In this document: one piece after another, positions 51,598-60,899 of the stretch
Layout of the letters: each line of letters starts with the position of its first letter
Numbering within the stretch: position 1 is the stretch's first letter
Assembly: GCA_032027005.1 (NCBI GenBank)
Contig: JAVSMW010000005.1
Coordinates: 199,825-263,824 of the forward strand
Reading direction: 5' to 3'
Source of the DNA: JAVSMW01 sp032027005
GTDB lineage: Bacteria > Bacillota > Thermincolia > Thermincolales > UBA2595
DNA length: 64,000 nt
The notes under the pieces: generated by a model
The model's input: the letters and a program-made list of their open reading frames with translations, nothing else
Database searches by the model: none
Told to the model about the DNA's origin: nothing
Made by a program: the position numbers and the translations under genes

Positions 51598-54117
51598 CTA
51601 TCGGCACAAACACGTTTGGGTGACTATATCCGAAAAAACTTCCATCCCATCTGTCCTTACAATATGAATCACGTCTGAGAACTGTATGCTTTGAGGCAAA
51701 ATAGATGCCAGCAGGTTTTCCCTTTCTAAAACACACTCAGGATTAAAAATTACGTCAGCCTGCCCATCAAAAATAGCCACATAAAAAATTCCTGTTTCCA
51801 CGATATCCTGAAAAAAGTGGCTCCCATAAGACAGCTCAGGCATAAATCCGGCCTCCTTGGATGCTACTTCACAGATAACCGACATATTAGAAAGCTCGGT
51901 AAAGTGCACCGGAACACCCAATGAAGGTGTTGTGGTGCCCCATCTGCCCGGTCCCATCAACATTGCATTTTTCCCTTTGAGTTCTTGATTCACCAGCCCA
52001 ATCTGCCTGGCCACCGCATATTTGGCTTGTTCACTCAGCTCCCGGTAAGCCTGTGTATTAATATAAACAACATAATCAACAGGCAGGCGGACATTGCCCC
52101 CCATAAAATTTCCTTTTATAGAAAATAAACAATCCTTCTGACCATTTAATTTCGGCATTTCTACGGGCTTGCCCAGTCCTCTTGTCTGTAAGGGACGACA
52201 TTGCAAAAGATTAACCTTAAAATTGTTTTCGTCAGAAAAATTTGCTGTAAATTCTATGTCCACCGGATAATCGTAAACCTTAGACAACAAGGCTAATATG
52301 TCTTTCATTACAGAGGTAAATTCGGTCTCCTTGAGCAGTTTTTTAAAATGCAAAATGTGAGGCATCCGGCTTGTGGCTAAACCGAGTTCTTTCAGTCGGT
52401 TTGCCGCCTGGTAGTCCAAACTGGCAAACAACTCTTTATCCACCTTTATGTCATCAGATATGATTTCATCAAAATTTTTACTTGTCAACGCATTTTCTTT
52501 CAGAGAGAGGACATCAACACCGTGCTGAGAATATTTCTTTTGGTCCTGAAAATTCATCGGGGGGACAAGAGAAGGGTTATCCAGGGCTACAATTCTGGCA
52601 TAATCGCCCACTATCCGGTCCACGGCCCGTGTCCCCAGTCCAAATACCAGGCGCAGCATGCCTGCATCCATATCTACACTGTTTTCCCACACATAAAGAT
52701 TAGAAGAGTTACCTACCCCTGCAATATGGGGAAAATAGTATTCACCATATTGATCACCAGAGACACGCTGTACCAGTATGGCCATTTGTTCGTCTTTCTC
52801 AAACAGCCCCCTGTTCATCCTATAGACCAGCGCATCCTCATTCATTGTGCTGGCATATATCTGCCGAATCGCCTGTTCAAAGGCTTCGTAGCGCTCTTCA
52901 GGAGTGCCTTGATTGGCACAGAATATGCTGTCATACTTCCCCGCAAAGGCATTCCCAAAATTGTCCTCAAGCAGGGAACTGGAACGCAAAATAATGGGGG
53001 ATTGGCCGAAATATTCAAGCATTTGTACAAATTGCTCCTGAATTTCCTTGGGGAACCTTCCCTGCAGAAGTTTCTCTTTAAGCTCCGGCGCGTATTCATA
53101 GTATCCGGCGGGAGTTTTTTGTTTTATGCGGAGTTTCCAGCAACCATTTTCCACAATATAAGTGTAAAAAATGTCGGCCCCCAGGTAGAAAGAGTCATGC
53201 TGCTCTATAAATGGGCTAAACCGTTCTGCGCCATCCTTTTCCAAGATCTTGCGGGCCACAAGCATGCCCACACTCTTACCCCCTATCAGGCCTGTACCTA
53301 TTTCCCTGGAAGCTATCAAGAGAATATCACTTAAAGTAAAATATCGATTGCACAGGTCGAACATCCTGGATTCATTGCCAATTAACATATACATTAAGTG
53401 CTTTTTGGTGGCTTCCTGTTGCTCAGACCCAAGCTCCAGTGCTTCCTTGGCACTGTTAAAGACAACATTCCAGTAATCAAGCCTGTTTTCACCGCGATAA
53501 ATCCTGGAGAACAAGCCGGCGACCTCGGAGCTGGCCGTAATACAGATAGCTTCCTGCTCAGATATTAAATGAGGCAAAAACATGGTAGGTGAATAACGAT
53601 GCCATACTTTGAGCGGATGAATATATAAGTTTTGATTTACTTTATATAAATCAAGCAAGAGCTGCGTCGTCTCTCGTATACCTGCAATCGTGCCGTACGT
53701 ATGAGCATTTCTCTTGATGGCAAAATACGCAACAGTTTCAAGTTCATATAGATATGGACAGGTAACTTTAAAAAAGTTTCCAATCATGGCATCAGAATAC
53801 CAATATGTTAATAAATCGCTCAAGCAGTCAAAAACATAAAAGGTCTTCTTCCCCTCATGTTTCACGAGATTATGTACTTCTGTGGCGAAACTTTCAAAGC
53901 CTTTGCCGGGATCGACATGGTATGTCTCGATATCCGGACAACCCTCCAGTAATGATTCATGAATGCCAAACCGGACATAAACCAGCCGCCTGTTTTCCTG
54001 CGCAGCCTGGCTGATATAGGGGGCAACCATTTTGCGGTATTCAGATACTGAATCCACCTGCCAGACAACATTATCCCCTAACCGCAGGTTATCAATAACC
54101 TTATCAAAACCTTTCAA
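51598..54117 (-). CDS. PEP/pyruvate-binding (PPDK N-terminal-like) protein
   Basis: An 839-residue protein. The C-terminal 550 residues match the ATP-grasp, nucleotide-binding half of PEP synthase/pyruvate phosphate dikinase: GLIGGKSVGMLVARKILE, QSPIILRSSSLLEDNFGNAFAGKY and VSGDQYGEYYFPHIAGVGNS. There is no His swivel domain or PEP-binding barrel, so it is not a complete PEP synthase. The first 270 residues are unassigned; ETYHVDPGKGFESFATEVHN and the following region look like an alpha/beta domain. The start is TTG 54117 and less certain. It may be a kinase or regulator using the PPDK ATP-grasp fold. Confidence 0.8.
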   Translation of the reverse strand: MKGFDKVIDNLRLGDNVVWQVDSVSEYRKMVAPYISQAAQENRRLVYVRFGIHESLLEGCPDIETYHVDPGKGFESFATEVHNLVKHEGKKTFYVFDCLSDLLTYWYSDAMIGNFFKVTCPYLYELETVAYFAIKRNAHTYGTIAGIRETTQLLLDLYKVNQNLYIHPLKVWHRYSPTMFLPHLISEQEAICITASSEVAGLFSRIYRGENRLDYWNVVFNSAKEALELGSEQQEATKKHLMYMLIGNESRMFDLCNRYFTLSDILLIASREIGTGLIGGKSVGMLVARKILEKDGAERFSPFIEQHDSFYLGADIFYTYIVENGCWKLRIKQKTPAGYYEYAPELKEKLLQGRFPKEIQEQFVQMLEYFGQSPIILRSSSLLEDNFGNAFAGKYDSIFCANQGTPEERYEAFEQAIRQIYASTMNEDALVYRMNRGLFEKDEQMAILVQRVSGDQYGEYYFPHIAGVGNSSNLYVWENSVDMDAGMLRLVFGLGTRAVDRIVGDYARIVALDNPSLVPPMNFQDQKKYSQHGVDVLSLKENALTSKNFDEIISDDIKVDKELFASLDYQAANRLKELGLATSRMPHILHFKKLLKETEFTSVMKDILALLSKVYDYPVDIEFTANFSDENNFKVNLLQCRPLQTRGLGKPVEMPKLNGQKDCLFSIKGNFMGGNVRLPVDYVVYINTQAYRELSEQAKYAVARQIGLVNQELKGKNAMLMGPGRWGTTTPSLGVPVHFTELSNMSVICEVASKEAGFMPELSYGSHFFQDIVETGIFYVAIFDGQADVIFNPECVLERENLLASILPQSIQFSDVIHIVRTDGMEVFSDIVTQTCLCR

Positions 54118-54355
54118 TCCGGTACTCGCCCTTAATATAATAGCAACACCCCTTTATTTTTCACTACAATGCATCCTTCTTTAAACAGACTGTATTTACA
54201 GGTTATTGTATCATAAAGAAAGCGTTTTATAACGTTGATTGTATACTTTTTATAACATATTCGTTAGGTGGCGGCAACTACATTTTCGCATATACATTTA
54301 AGCAATCATAATATATAATATTTCATGAGAAAATTTACATTAAAGGAGCAAAAGT

Positions 54356-57300
54356 ATGCCAAAACGAACAGATATCGACAAGATTTTGATTATAGGCTCA
54401 GGACCCATCATTATTGGACAAGCCTGTGAATTTGATTATTCCGGTACCCAGGCTTGTAAAGCTTTGCGCAAGCTGGGCTATCAAATCGTGCTGGTGAACT
54501 CAAATCCGGCAACCATCATGACTGACCCAGCCACGGCTGACGCAACATATATTGAACCCCTCAACCTGGAAAGGGTAACCCAGATCATAGCTAAAGAACG
54601 CCCTGATGCGCTGCTGCCAAATTTGGGAGGGCAGTCCGCCCTTAACTTATGTTTGGAGCTGTCGAAAGCCGGCGTGCTTGAAAAATATAAGGTCAAAGTA
54701 ATCGGAGTCCAGGTAGATGCCATAGAACGCGGTGAAGACAGAATTGCCTTTAAGGAAACCATGAATAACCTCGGCATAGAGATGCCCCAGAGTAAACCTG
54801 CTTACACTGTGGAGGAAGCTGAAAAAATCGCCCTTGAACTTGGCTTCCCGGTAGTTATTCGCCCTGCCTATACCATGGGCGGAACCGGAGGCGGACTGGT
54901 CTACAATCTCGAAGAGTTACGGACTGTTGCCCAGCGCGGGATAGCCGCCAGTATTGTCGGACAGATCCTGGTTGAAGAATCTGTCCTTGGCTGGGAAGAA
55001 CTGGAGCTTGAAGTAGTCCGTGATGCCAAAAACCAGATTATTACTGTATGTTTTATAGAAAATATTGACCCCATGGGTGTCCACACCGGTGACTCCTTCT
55101 GCTCGGCTCCAATGCTGACAATCAGCCCGGAAGTCCAGCAGCGTTTGCAGAAGTACTCTTATGCTATTGCTGAAGCGATCCAGGTCATCGGAGGCACTAA
55201 CGTCCAATTTGCCCATAACCCGAAAAACGGCCGCATCGTAGTTATTGAAATTAACCCCCGCACGTCTCGCTCTTCAGCCTTAGCATCTAAAGCCACAGGC
55301 TTTCCGATTGCCCTGATTTCTTCCATGCTGGCCGCCGGTCTCACTTTAGATGAGATTCCCTACTGGCGTTCCGGGACCCTTGATAAATACACTCCATCAG
55401 GCGATTATGTGGTTATCAAGTTTCCACGCTGGGCTTTCGAGAAATTCAAAGGCTCTCATGACAAACTCGGCACCCAGATGAAGGCTGTCGGTGAAGTCAT
55501 GAGTATTGGCAAAAACTATAAAGAAGCCTTTCAAAAAGCAATCCGTTCCCTGGAAATTGGCCGTTATGGTCTGGGATTTGCAAAAAACTTTCACAAAAGT
55601 TCCTTACAGGACCTGATGGAGCAGCTTGCCGTGCCCTCCAGCGAGCGGCAGTTTATTATGTATGAAGCCCTGCGCAAAGGAGCAGACATTAATGAAATCA
55701 GCCGTTTAACCAATATCAAACCCTGGTTCATTGAGCAGATGAAGGAACTGGTTATGTTGGAGGAAGAAATCCTGAAATATGCCGGCAGCCCACTGCCTGA
55801 CAATTTACTTACCCAGGCTAAGCAAAACGGGTTTGCCGACAGTTATCTGGCTGTGCTTCTCAATATCCCTGAAGAAAGTATCAGAAAACAGCGGGTTGCT
55901 CTCGGCGTAATCGAAGGCTGGGAACCGGTTCCTGTTAGCGGTGTGGAGAATGCGGCATATTATTTTTCAACCTACAATGCCCCTGACCAGACCGCGTCCA
56001 GCAATAAACAGAAAGTAATGATCCTGGGCGGCGGCCCTAACCGTATCGGCCAGGGCATTGAGTTTGATTACTGTTGTGTTCATGCCGCCTTTGCCCTGCG
56101 TGACCTGGGCTATGAGACAATAATTGTCAACTGCAACCCGGAAACGGTCTCAACTGACTATGACACATCAGATAAACTCTATTTTGAGCCCCTGACTGTT
56201 GAAGATGTGCTCAGCATTTACCACAAAGAAAACCCCATCGGGATTATCATCCAGTTCGGCGGGCAGACTCCCTTAAACATTGCCGGTGAACTGGCCAAAG
56301 CCGGGGCCAGAATCCTGGGCACCACCCCGGAAACAATAGATCTCGCCGAAGACCGCGACATGTTCCGTCAAATCATGGAGGAGCTTGATATCCCCATGCC
56401 CGAATCCGGCATGGCCAGCACCCTGGAGGAGGCCCTGGCAATAGCCGGTAGAATTGGCTATCCCCTGATGGTCAGGCCGTCTTATGTGCTTGGCGGCCGC
56501 GGCATGGAAGTTGTTTATGATCAGGGCATGCTGGAACAATACGTTAAAGCTGCTGTTGATATAACCCCTGAGCGGCCTATTCTGATTGACAAATTCCTGG
56601 AAAATGCCATTGAGGCCGAAGCCGATGCCATTGCTGACGGAACAGATGCTTTTGTCCCTGCCGTGATGGAACATATTGAACTGGCAGGAATCCATTCCGG
56701 GGACTCAGCATGTGTTATCCCGCCCATCAATATCGCGCCGGAGCATCTGCAAACCATTTACGAATATACAGCAAAAATCGCCAAAAAAATGAATGTCATA
56801 GGACTGATGAACATGCAGTATGCTATTGCGGACAATCGCGTTTATGTGCTGGAAGCCAATCCCCGCGCTTCACGAACTGTTCCTCTGGTTTCCAAGGTCT
56901 GCAATATCTCCATGGCCCGTATCGCCACAGAAATAATTGTGTCAAAAGTGACAGGAGAAAAATCTCCCATAAATGAGCTAATAACCAAAGAGATTCCGCA
57001 TTTTGGCGTGAAAGAAGCTGTTTTCCCTTTCAGTATGTTCCATGAGGTAGATCCCCTTTTAGGGCCGGAAATGCGTTCTACCGGAGAAGTTTTGGGAATG
57101 GCTAATTCATTTGGCCTGGCCTTCTTTAAAGCCCAGGAGGGCACCCAGACCTCCCTGCCGACCTCAGGCACTGTTTTAATCAGTGTGGCCAAGCAGGATA
57201 AACCCGCAATGCTCGAGATTGCCAGAATGTTCATCGAACTTGACTTTAAAATAAAAGCGACTGAAGGAACTCATATCTTTTTATCTGAGAACGGCATAGA

Positions 57301-57577
57301 ATCCGAATTAATTAAGAAACTGCACGAAGGCCGGCCCAATATAGCGGACGCTATTATGAACAAAGAAATACAGCTGATTGTAAACACACCCGTTGATAAA
57401 CAAAGCCAGCATGATGATTCTTATATCCGGAAGACTGCCATCAAATTCAAGGTGCCCTATATCACCACCCTAACTGCAGCGGCTGCAAGTGTTAAAGGCA
57501 TTAAAGCATACAAAGAAACTCATCTGACAGAAGATAAGGTAAAGTCCCTGCAGGATTACCATGCGGACATTATCTAA
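54356..57577 (+). CDS. carB: carbamoyl-phosphate synthase large subunit
   Basis: A 1073-residue enzyme with two homologous ATP-grasp halves (GSGPIIIGQACEFDYSGTQA at the start and GGGPNRIGQGIEFDYCCVHA near residue 560), PAYTMGGTGGG and PSYVLGGRGMEV nucleotide loops, and a C-terminal allosteric MGS-like domain (ATEGTHIFLSENG). It makes carbamoyl phosphate from bicarbonate, ATP and ammonia. AAAGGAG precedes the ATG by 8 bp. The glutaminase partner carA is not in the window; the gene downstream is a PurF-like protein that has lost its own glutaminase nucleophile. Confidence 0.96.
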   Translation: MPKRTDIDKILIIGSGPIIIGQACEFDYSGTQACKALRKLGYQIVLVNSNPATIMTDPATADATYIEPLNLERVTQIIAKERPDALLPNLGGQSALNLCLELSKAGVLEKYKVKVIGVQVDAIERGEDRIAFKETMNNLGIEMPQSKPAYTVEEAEKIALELGFPVVIRPAYTMGGTGGGLVYNLEELRTVAQRGIAASIVGQILVEESVLGWEELELEVVRDAKNQIITVCFIENIDPMGVHTGDSFCSAPMLTISPEVQQRLQKYSYAIAEAIQVIGGTNVQFAHNPKNGRIVVIEINPRTSRSSALASKATGFPIALISSMLAAGLTLDEIPYWRSGTLDKYTPSGDYVVIKFPRWAFEKFKGSHDKLGTQMKAVGEVMSIGKNYKEAFQKAIRSLEIGRYGLGFAKNFHKSSLQDLMEQLAVPSSERQFIMYEALRKGADINEISRLTNIKPWFIEQMKELVMLEEEILKYAGSPLPDNLLTQAKQNGFADSYLAVLLNIPEESIRKQRVALGVIEGWEPVPVSGVENAAYYFSTYNAPDQTASSNKQKVMILGGGPNRIGQGIEFDYCCVHAAFALRDLGYETIIVNCNPETVSTDYDTSDKLYFEPLTVEDVLSIYHKENPIGIIIQFGGQTPLNIAGELAKAGARILGTTPETIDLAEDRDMFRQIMEELDIPMPESGMASTLEEALAIAGRIGYPLMVRPSYVLGGRGMEVVYDQGMLEQYVKAAVDITPERPILIDKFLENAIEAEADAIADGTDAFVPAVMEHIELAGIHSGDSACVIPPINIAPEHLQTIYEYTAKIAKKMNVIGLMNMQYAIADNRVYVLEANPRASRTVPLVSKVCNISMARIATEIIVSKVTGEKSPINELITKEIPHFGVKEAVFPFSMFHEVDPLLGPEMRSTGEVLGMANSFGLAFFKAQEGTQTSLPTSGTVLISVAKQDKPAMLEIARMFIELDFKIKATEGTHIFLSENGIESELIKKLHEGRPNIADAIMNKEIQLIVNTPVDKQSQHDDSYIRKTAIKFKVPYITTLTAAAASVKGIKAYKETHLTEDKVKSLQDYHADII

Positions 57578-57604
57578 GAAATTAACGTAGGGAGTGAATA
57601 TATC

Positions 57605-59005
57605 ATGGGGGGACTATTTGGTGTAGTTTCAAAAAGAAGTTGTGTTATGGATTTGTATTTTGGTACTGATTATCACTCACACCTGGGTACAAGCCGGGGA
57701 GGCCTGGCAGTTTGGACCGGAAGCAGTTTTGTCCGCTCCATCCATAATATCGAGAATGTTCAGTTCAGGGCAAAATTCGAAAACGATTTATCCGGCATGG
57801 AGGGCAATATGGGCATTGGGTGCATCAGTGACAATGAAGCCCAACCCCTTTTGGTCTACTCTCATCTGGGGCACTATGCCATAACTACAGTCGGACGGAT
57901 CAATAATATTCAGGACCTGGCCAATAAAGCTTTAGCCAGGCAGCATACCCATTTTTTAGAGATGAGCCGGGGCGTGATCAATCCTACTGAAGTGGTTTCT
58001 TCTTTAATAGATGAAGGAGAATCCTTTAAAGATGGTATCTACAAAGCTCAGGAGGCTATTGACGGTTCATGCACTATGCTGATCCTGACTGCAGAAGGAA
58101 TTTATGCGGCCAGGGACCGGTTCGGCAGGACCCCGCTGGTTGTAGGTGAAAAAGACGGGGCATACTGTGTATCCTTCGAGTCCTGCGCATTTCCCAATCT
58201 GGGTTATCAAATGAAATATGAGCTTGGCCCTGGGGAAATCGTTCTTTTAACAACTGAAGGAATAAAAAAGATTTCACCCCCCAGGGAAAAAATGAAAATA
58301 TGTGCCTTCCTGTGGGTCTATTATGGTTACCCTTCTTCCTCTTATGAGGGCAGGAATGTTGAAGTGATGCGCTATCGTAACGGTGCTGCCTTAGCCCGTA
58401 ATGATGATGTGGAGATAGACCTGGTGGCCGGCATCCCTGATTCCGGTATCGCCCATGCCATCGGTTATTCCAATGAATCCCGGGTACCTTACGGCCGGCC
58501 CTTCATTAAATACACACCCACCTGGTCCCGCAGCTTTATGCCCCAGGACCAGAATATCAGAAATCTGGTGGCCCGGATGAAGCTCATTCCCATCACAGAT
58601 TTAATAGCAGGAAAGCGGCTGCTTTTTTGTGATGACTCCATTGTACGCGGGACACAAATGCGCGAGACCACTGAACTGCTTTATGACTGCCAAGCCAAAG
58701 AAGTCCATGTACGGTCCGCTTGTCCCCCCCTAGTATTTGGCTGTAAATATCTTAACTTCTCAAGGTCCAACTCAGATATGGACTTGGTCGCCAGGCAGGC
58801 CATCCGGGAATTGGAAGGCAGTGAACCGGCTTCCCTGGACGAGTATTGCGACCCAGACACAGAAAAATATAACTGTATGATTGATTGGATTAGAAGGAGA
58901 TTGAACTTTACTACATTAAAATATCAATCCTTGTATGAGATGCTGGATGCGATAGGGTTACCGTGGGGGAATGTGTGCACCTACTGCTGGAACGGCAAGG
59001 AGTAG
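57605..59005 (+). CDS. amidophosphoribosyltransferase-like protein without the N-terminal Cys nucleophile
   Basis: A 466-residue PurF homologue. The phosphoribosyltransferase half has the PRPP loop LLFCDDSIVRGTQM. The likely Fe-S cysteines of Bacillus-type PurF are kept (KICAF, VFGCKY and CTYC near the end). The glutaminase half starts MGGLFGVVSK instead of MCGI..., so the Cys that would attack glutamine is Gly, and the fold remains otherwise (HSHLGTSRGGLAVW). It could use free ammonia or have another role. Similar Gly2 proteins exist in clostridia to my knowledge. It follows carB by 27 bp in one transcript. Confidence 0.9.
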   Translation: MGGLFGVVSKRSCVMDLYFGTDYHSHLGTSRGGLAVWTGSSFVRSIHNIENVQFRAKFENDLSGMEGNMGIGCISDNEAQPLLVYSHLGHYAITTVGRINNIQDLANKALARQHTHFLEMSRGVINPTEVVSSLIDEGESFKDGIYKAQEAIDGSCTMLILTAEGIYAARDRFGRTPLVVGEKDGAYCVSFESCAFPNLGYQMKYELGPGEIVLLTTEGIKKISPPREKMKICAFLWVYYGYPSSSYEGRNVEVMRYRNGAALARNDDVEIDLVAGIPDSGIAHAIGYSNESRVPYGRPFIKYTPTWSRSFMPQDQNIRNLVARMKLIPITDLIAGKRLLFCDDSIVRGTQMRETTELLYDCQAKEVHVRSACPPLVFGCKYLNFSRSNSDMDLVARQAIRELEGSEPASLDEYCDPDTEKYNCMIDWIRRRLNFTTLKYQSLYEMLDAIGLPWGNVCTYCWNGKE

Positions 59006-59088
59006 TGCATGCGGGTCAAAATGCCCTGTGGCGTCGTTGTGCGGCGCGGCGTACGCCTAGCCACAGGGCATTTTGCCAGTATGGGGTC
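59006..59088 (+). repeat. 83-bp palindromic repeat, copy 2, after the PurF-like gene
   Basis: The repeat starts TGCATGC directly after the TAG stop and matches copy 1 (51512-51594, minus strand) in stem, inner GGCGTACGCC arm and TATGGGGTC end, with only a few differences. The two copies point outward around the 7.4-kb block of PEP-like gene, carB and PurF-like gene. The remaining bases to 59239 hold only a small GCCCGC-TTA-GCGGGC hairpin. Confidence 0.82.
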
Positions 59089-59203
59089 GGATGAATGCAA
59101 AATAATGGTTTGGGTCGGATGATAAGAATTATGCCCGCCCGCTTAGCGGGCGCGTTTGCTCTAGACTTATGAGGGCATTTCTCTATTTAAAGCTATAAGC
59201 TTT

Positions 59204-59241
59204 TAAGAAAGAGAAAAGACCTTCAAATTAATGTAGGTCTT
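59204..59241 (-). terminator. terminator overlapping the toxin stop codon
   Basis: AAGACCT (59216-59222) pairs with AGGTCTT (59235-59241), with a T-rich tract next on the minus strand. The stem overlaps the stop codon of the toxin gene. Confidence 0.7.
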
Positions 59242-59584
59242 AAATACATTCATCTATCCTATTAACAATACGATCAAATTCATCTGTGCCTTTCATAGAA
59301 CCAATTTTTTCATATAGTCTTAAATCTTCAACATTATATATATTCTTACATTTCACCCATGATTTTTTGTCTAAACCATAAGTTTTCCAGTTTTTTATTT
59401 CTTCTTTTACAGTGTCATAATATCCTGGTGGGTCTTTCGGAGATTGTGAAGTAATTTCTGCAATTGTATAATGATTTTTGCCAACAGCATTTAAAATTAA
59501 AACTGGCCTTGGTTTAAAAGGCCCGGAAGTTTCTGTAAAAAATATTTTAACTTTGTAAATATCCCCTGATTCCGGCATCGTCAA
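59240..59584 (-). CDS. PemK/MazF-like toxin of a type II toxin-antitoxin pair
   Basis: A 114-residue protein with the SH3-like MazF/PemK fold signature: an N-terminal SGDIYKVKIFFTETSGPFKPRPVLIL stretch in which GDIYKV and the KPRPVLIL strand match the family, then TIAEITSQ and VKCKNIYNVEDL. It would cleave RNA and arrest growth unless bound by its antitoxin. The start is TTG 59584 (GGA 7 bp upstream) or ATG 59578. It begins directly after the antitoxin stop codon. Confidence 0.8.
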   Translation of the reverse strand: MTMPESGDIYKVKIFFTETSGPFKPRPVLILNAVGKNHYTIAEITSQSPKDPPGYYDTVKEEIKNWKTYGLDKKSWVKCKNIYNVEDLRLYEKIGSMKGTDEFDRIVNRIDECI

Positions 59585-59749
59585 CTATTTTCCTTTTTGG
59601 TCTTCTTCTTCAAACCATTCTTTATGTTGTGGATTATTTGGGTCGAGTTCAATCATACCATTCTTAGTTTTTAAAGGGGAAGCTTTAGCAGTAATTCTAG
59701 CAAGCTTCTCTTGAAACTCCTCATATTTCTTTTCCAGTACTGCTGACAT
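59585..59749 (-). CDS. antitoxin of the PemK/MazF-like pair
   Basis: A 54-residue acidic, helical protein starting MSAVLEKKYEEFQEKLARI at ATG 59749, chosen because GGAGG lies 8 bp upstream; a longer frame begins at 59794. The C-terminal ELDPNNPQHKEWFEEEDQ is of the type that wraps the toxin. No DNA-binding motif is obvious. It is immediately followed by the toxin gene, the standard order. Confidence 0.75.
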   Translation of the reverse strand: MSAVLEKKYEEFQEKLARITAKASPLKTKNGMIELDPNNPQHKEWFEEEDQKGK

Positions 59750-59861
59750 GTCTTCACCCTCCTTTTGTTTGTTATTTTTATCTTCTTTGCCCATATTATA
59801 CCATCTCCAAAAAGCAATATCAATCTTATTCTATATTATACGCCGTTTGGAGATGTTTAGA

Positions 59862-60479
59862 CTATTTACCTACTATCCTTTCTTTGGTTTCCGAGATAGT
59901 TTTACCGCTCTCACGGACAAAATTCAGGACCTCTTTTTTATAGGTTTCATCATTTAGCAATTTGAGGTTTACTTCTGTTGCTTTTTGGGCAGCTGCGGCT
60001 GCGGCTGCGGCAAGATAGGCGCCGGTGTACAACTCCCCTAAGGCACTTTTATAACAGGTATTAACCATCTGTGCTATTAGCGTTAAAATCGAATTACACT
60101 CTTTGATCAGTGATACCAAGGTGTCTGTGGCATTTTTCATAGCGGCTTCATACTCAACAGGAAACTCTCTTTTTAATTTTATAGCTTTAACTACTTCAGC
60201 GTATGCCACCATATCCTCTGTGGCCAGGGACAGGCAGTTTTGACGAATAGTTTTCGACTCTTTTATGTAATTCTGCAGGTCTCTTTTCAGCTCATCCTTA
60301 TTCATTGTTACCTGACAGGCCATTTCCAGCAGAGCGGCGGCCATGGCTGCCGACGCTGCCGCAGCACTGCCGGCGGTCGGGCCGGGAAAGCGTGGTAAAG
60401 CTAATTGCGCAAGAAATTCACTAACTTTTAGATTATCAAGATTTTGTAAAGCAGGGCTCCTGTTCAAATTGTCTGTCAT
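59862..60479 (-). CDS. cyclodeaminase/cyclohydrolase family protein (FchA/FTCD-like)
   Basis: A 205-residue helical protein of the formiminotransferase-cyclodeaminase C-terminal family. The characteristic start FPGPTAGSAAAASAAMAAALL and later AAAAAAAAQKATEVNLKLL helices are present. Members act on tetrahydrofolate C1 units (methenyl-THF cyclohydrolase or formimino-THF cyclodeaminase), consistent with folate-dependent C1 metabolism of anaerobes. GGAGGG lies 8 bp upstream. It lies beside an IS200/IS605-like remnant. Confidence 0.88.
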   Translation of the reverse strand: MTDNLNRSPALQNLDNLKVSEFLAQLALPRFPGPTAGSAAAASAAMAAALLEMACQVTMNKDELKRDLQNYIKESKTIRQNCLSLATEDMVAYAEVVKAIKLKREFPVEYEAAMKNATDTLVSLIKECNSILTLIAQMVNTCYKSALGELYTGAYLAAAAAAAAQKATEVNLKLLNDETYKKEVLNFVRESGKTISETKERIVGK

Positions 60480-60497
60480 TAACTCTTCCCTCCAATT

Positions 60498-60895
60498 TTT
60501 ATCCTATCGTAACTCCCACTTCTCTAAGCAGGAGTGGTTCCCCGTACTCCGCTTCGGTGGGGGTGACTCACCCACCCGAAGTCTCGATGTTCAACTTTAG
60601 ATCTTTTCATCCGTGTTCATGTCGGGATAGAAGTCAGGCGCGCGCACCTGTTAAACAGGTCACGTTTCCTGAAGCCCCCCTACAATCCCGGACGGTCGGA
60701 TTTCCCGAGTCCGGNGGATATGCTAGTCACCCGAATCGGCTAATTGGTGACAGGAGACTTTCACTCCTTTAGTCTCTCAGCCTTGACGGCTGCTCCCCGC
60801 GTCCATCCGCGGCTAAATCTTATTTTATTCAACTTTCATCATATAATGGTGCGAGCAAGCGGTATGGGAGTCTACCTACTCCCACTTTCCACTAC
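60498..60895 (-). mobile_element. IS200/IS605-like element remnant C, with an N
   Basis: One end (60498-60604) is a right end like elements A and B, with the TGGGGG/CCCCCA stem and the ACTCC/GGGAGT hairpin. The other end (60866-60883) has a left-end hairpin GGGAGT-N6-ACTCCC. The 260 bp between have no clear gene on either strand, and an N at 60715 suggests a collapsed interior that held tnpA/tnpB. Several further stems, such as ACCTGTTAAACAGGT, lie inside. This copy makes the IS200/IS605 reading of A and B more likely. Confidence 0.6.
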
Positions 60896-60899
60896 CTTA

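Noticed and set aside
60605..60860. A group II intron or the 3' end of a tnpB gene inside element C.
   Set aside because: No intron 5' motif or domain V could be recognised and no frame reads like TnpB; only the end hairpins are supported.
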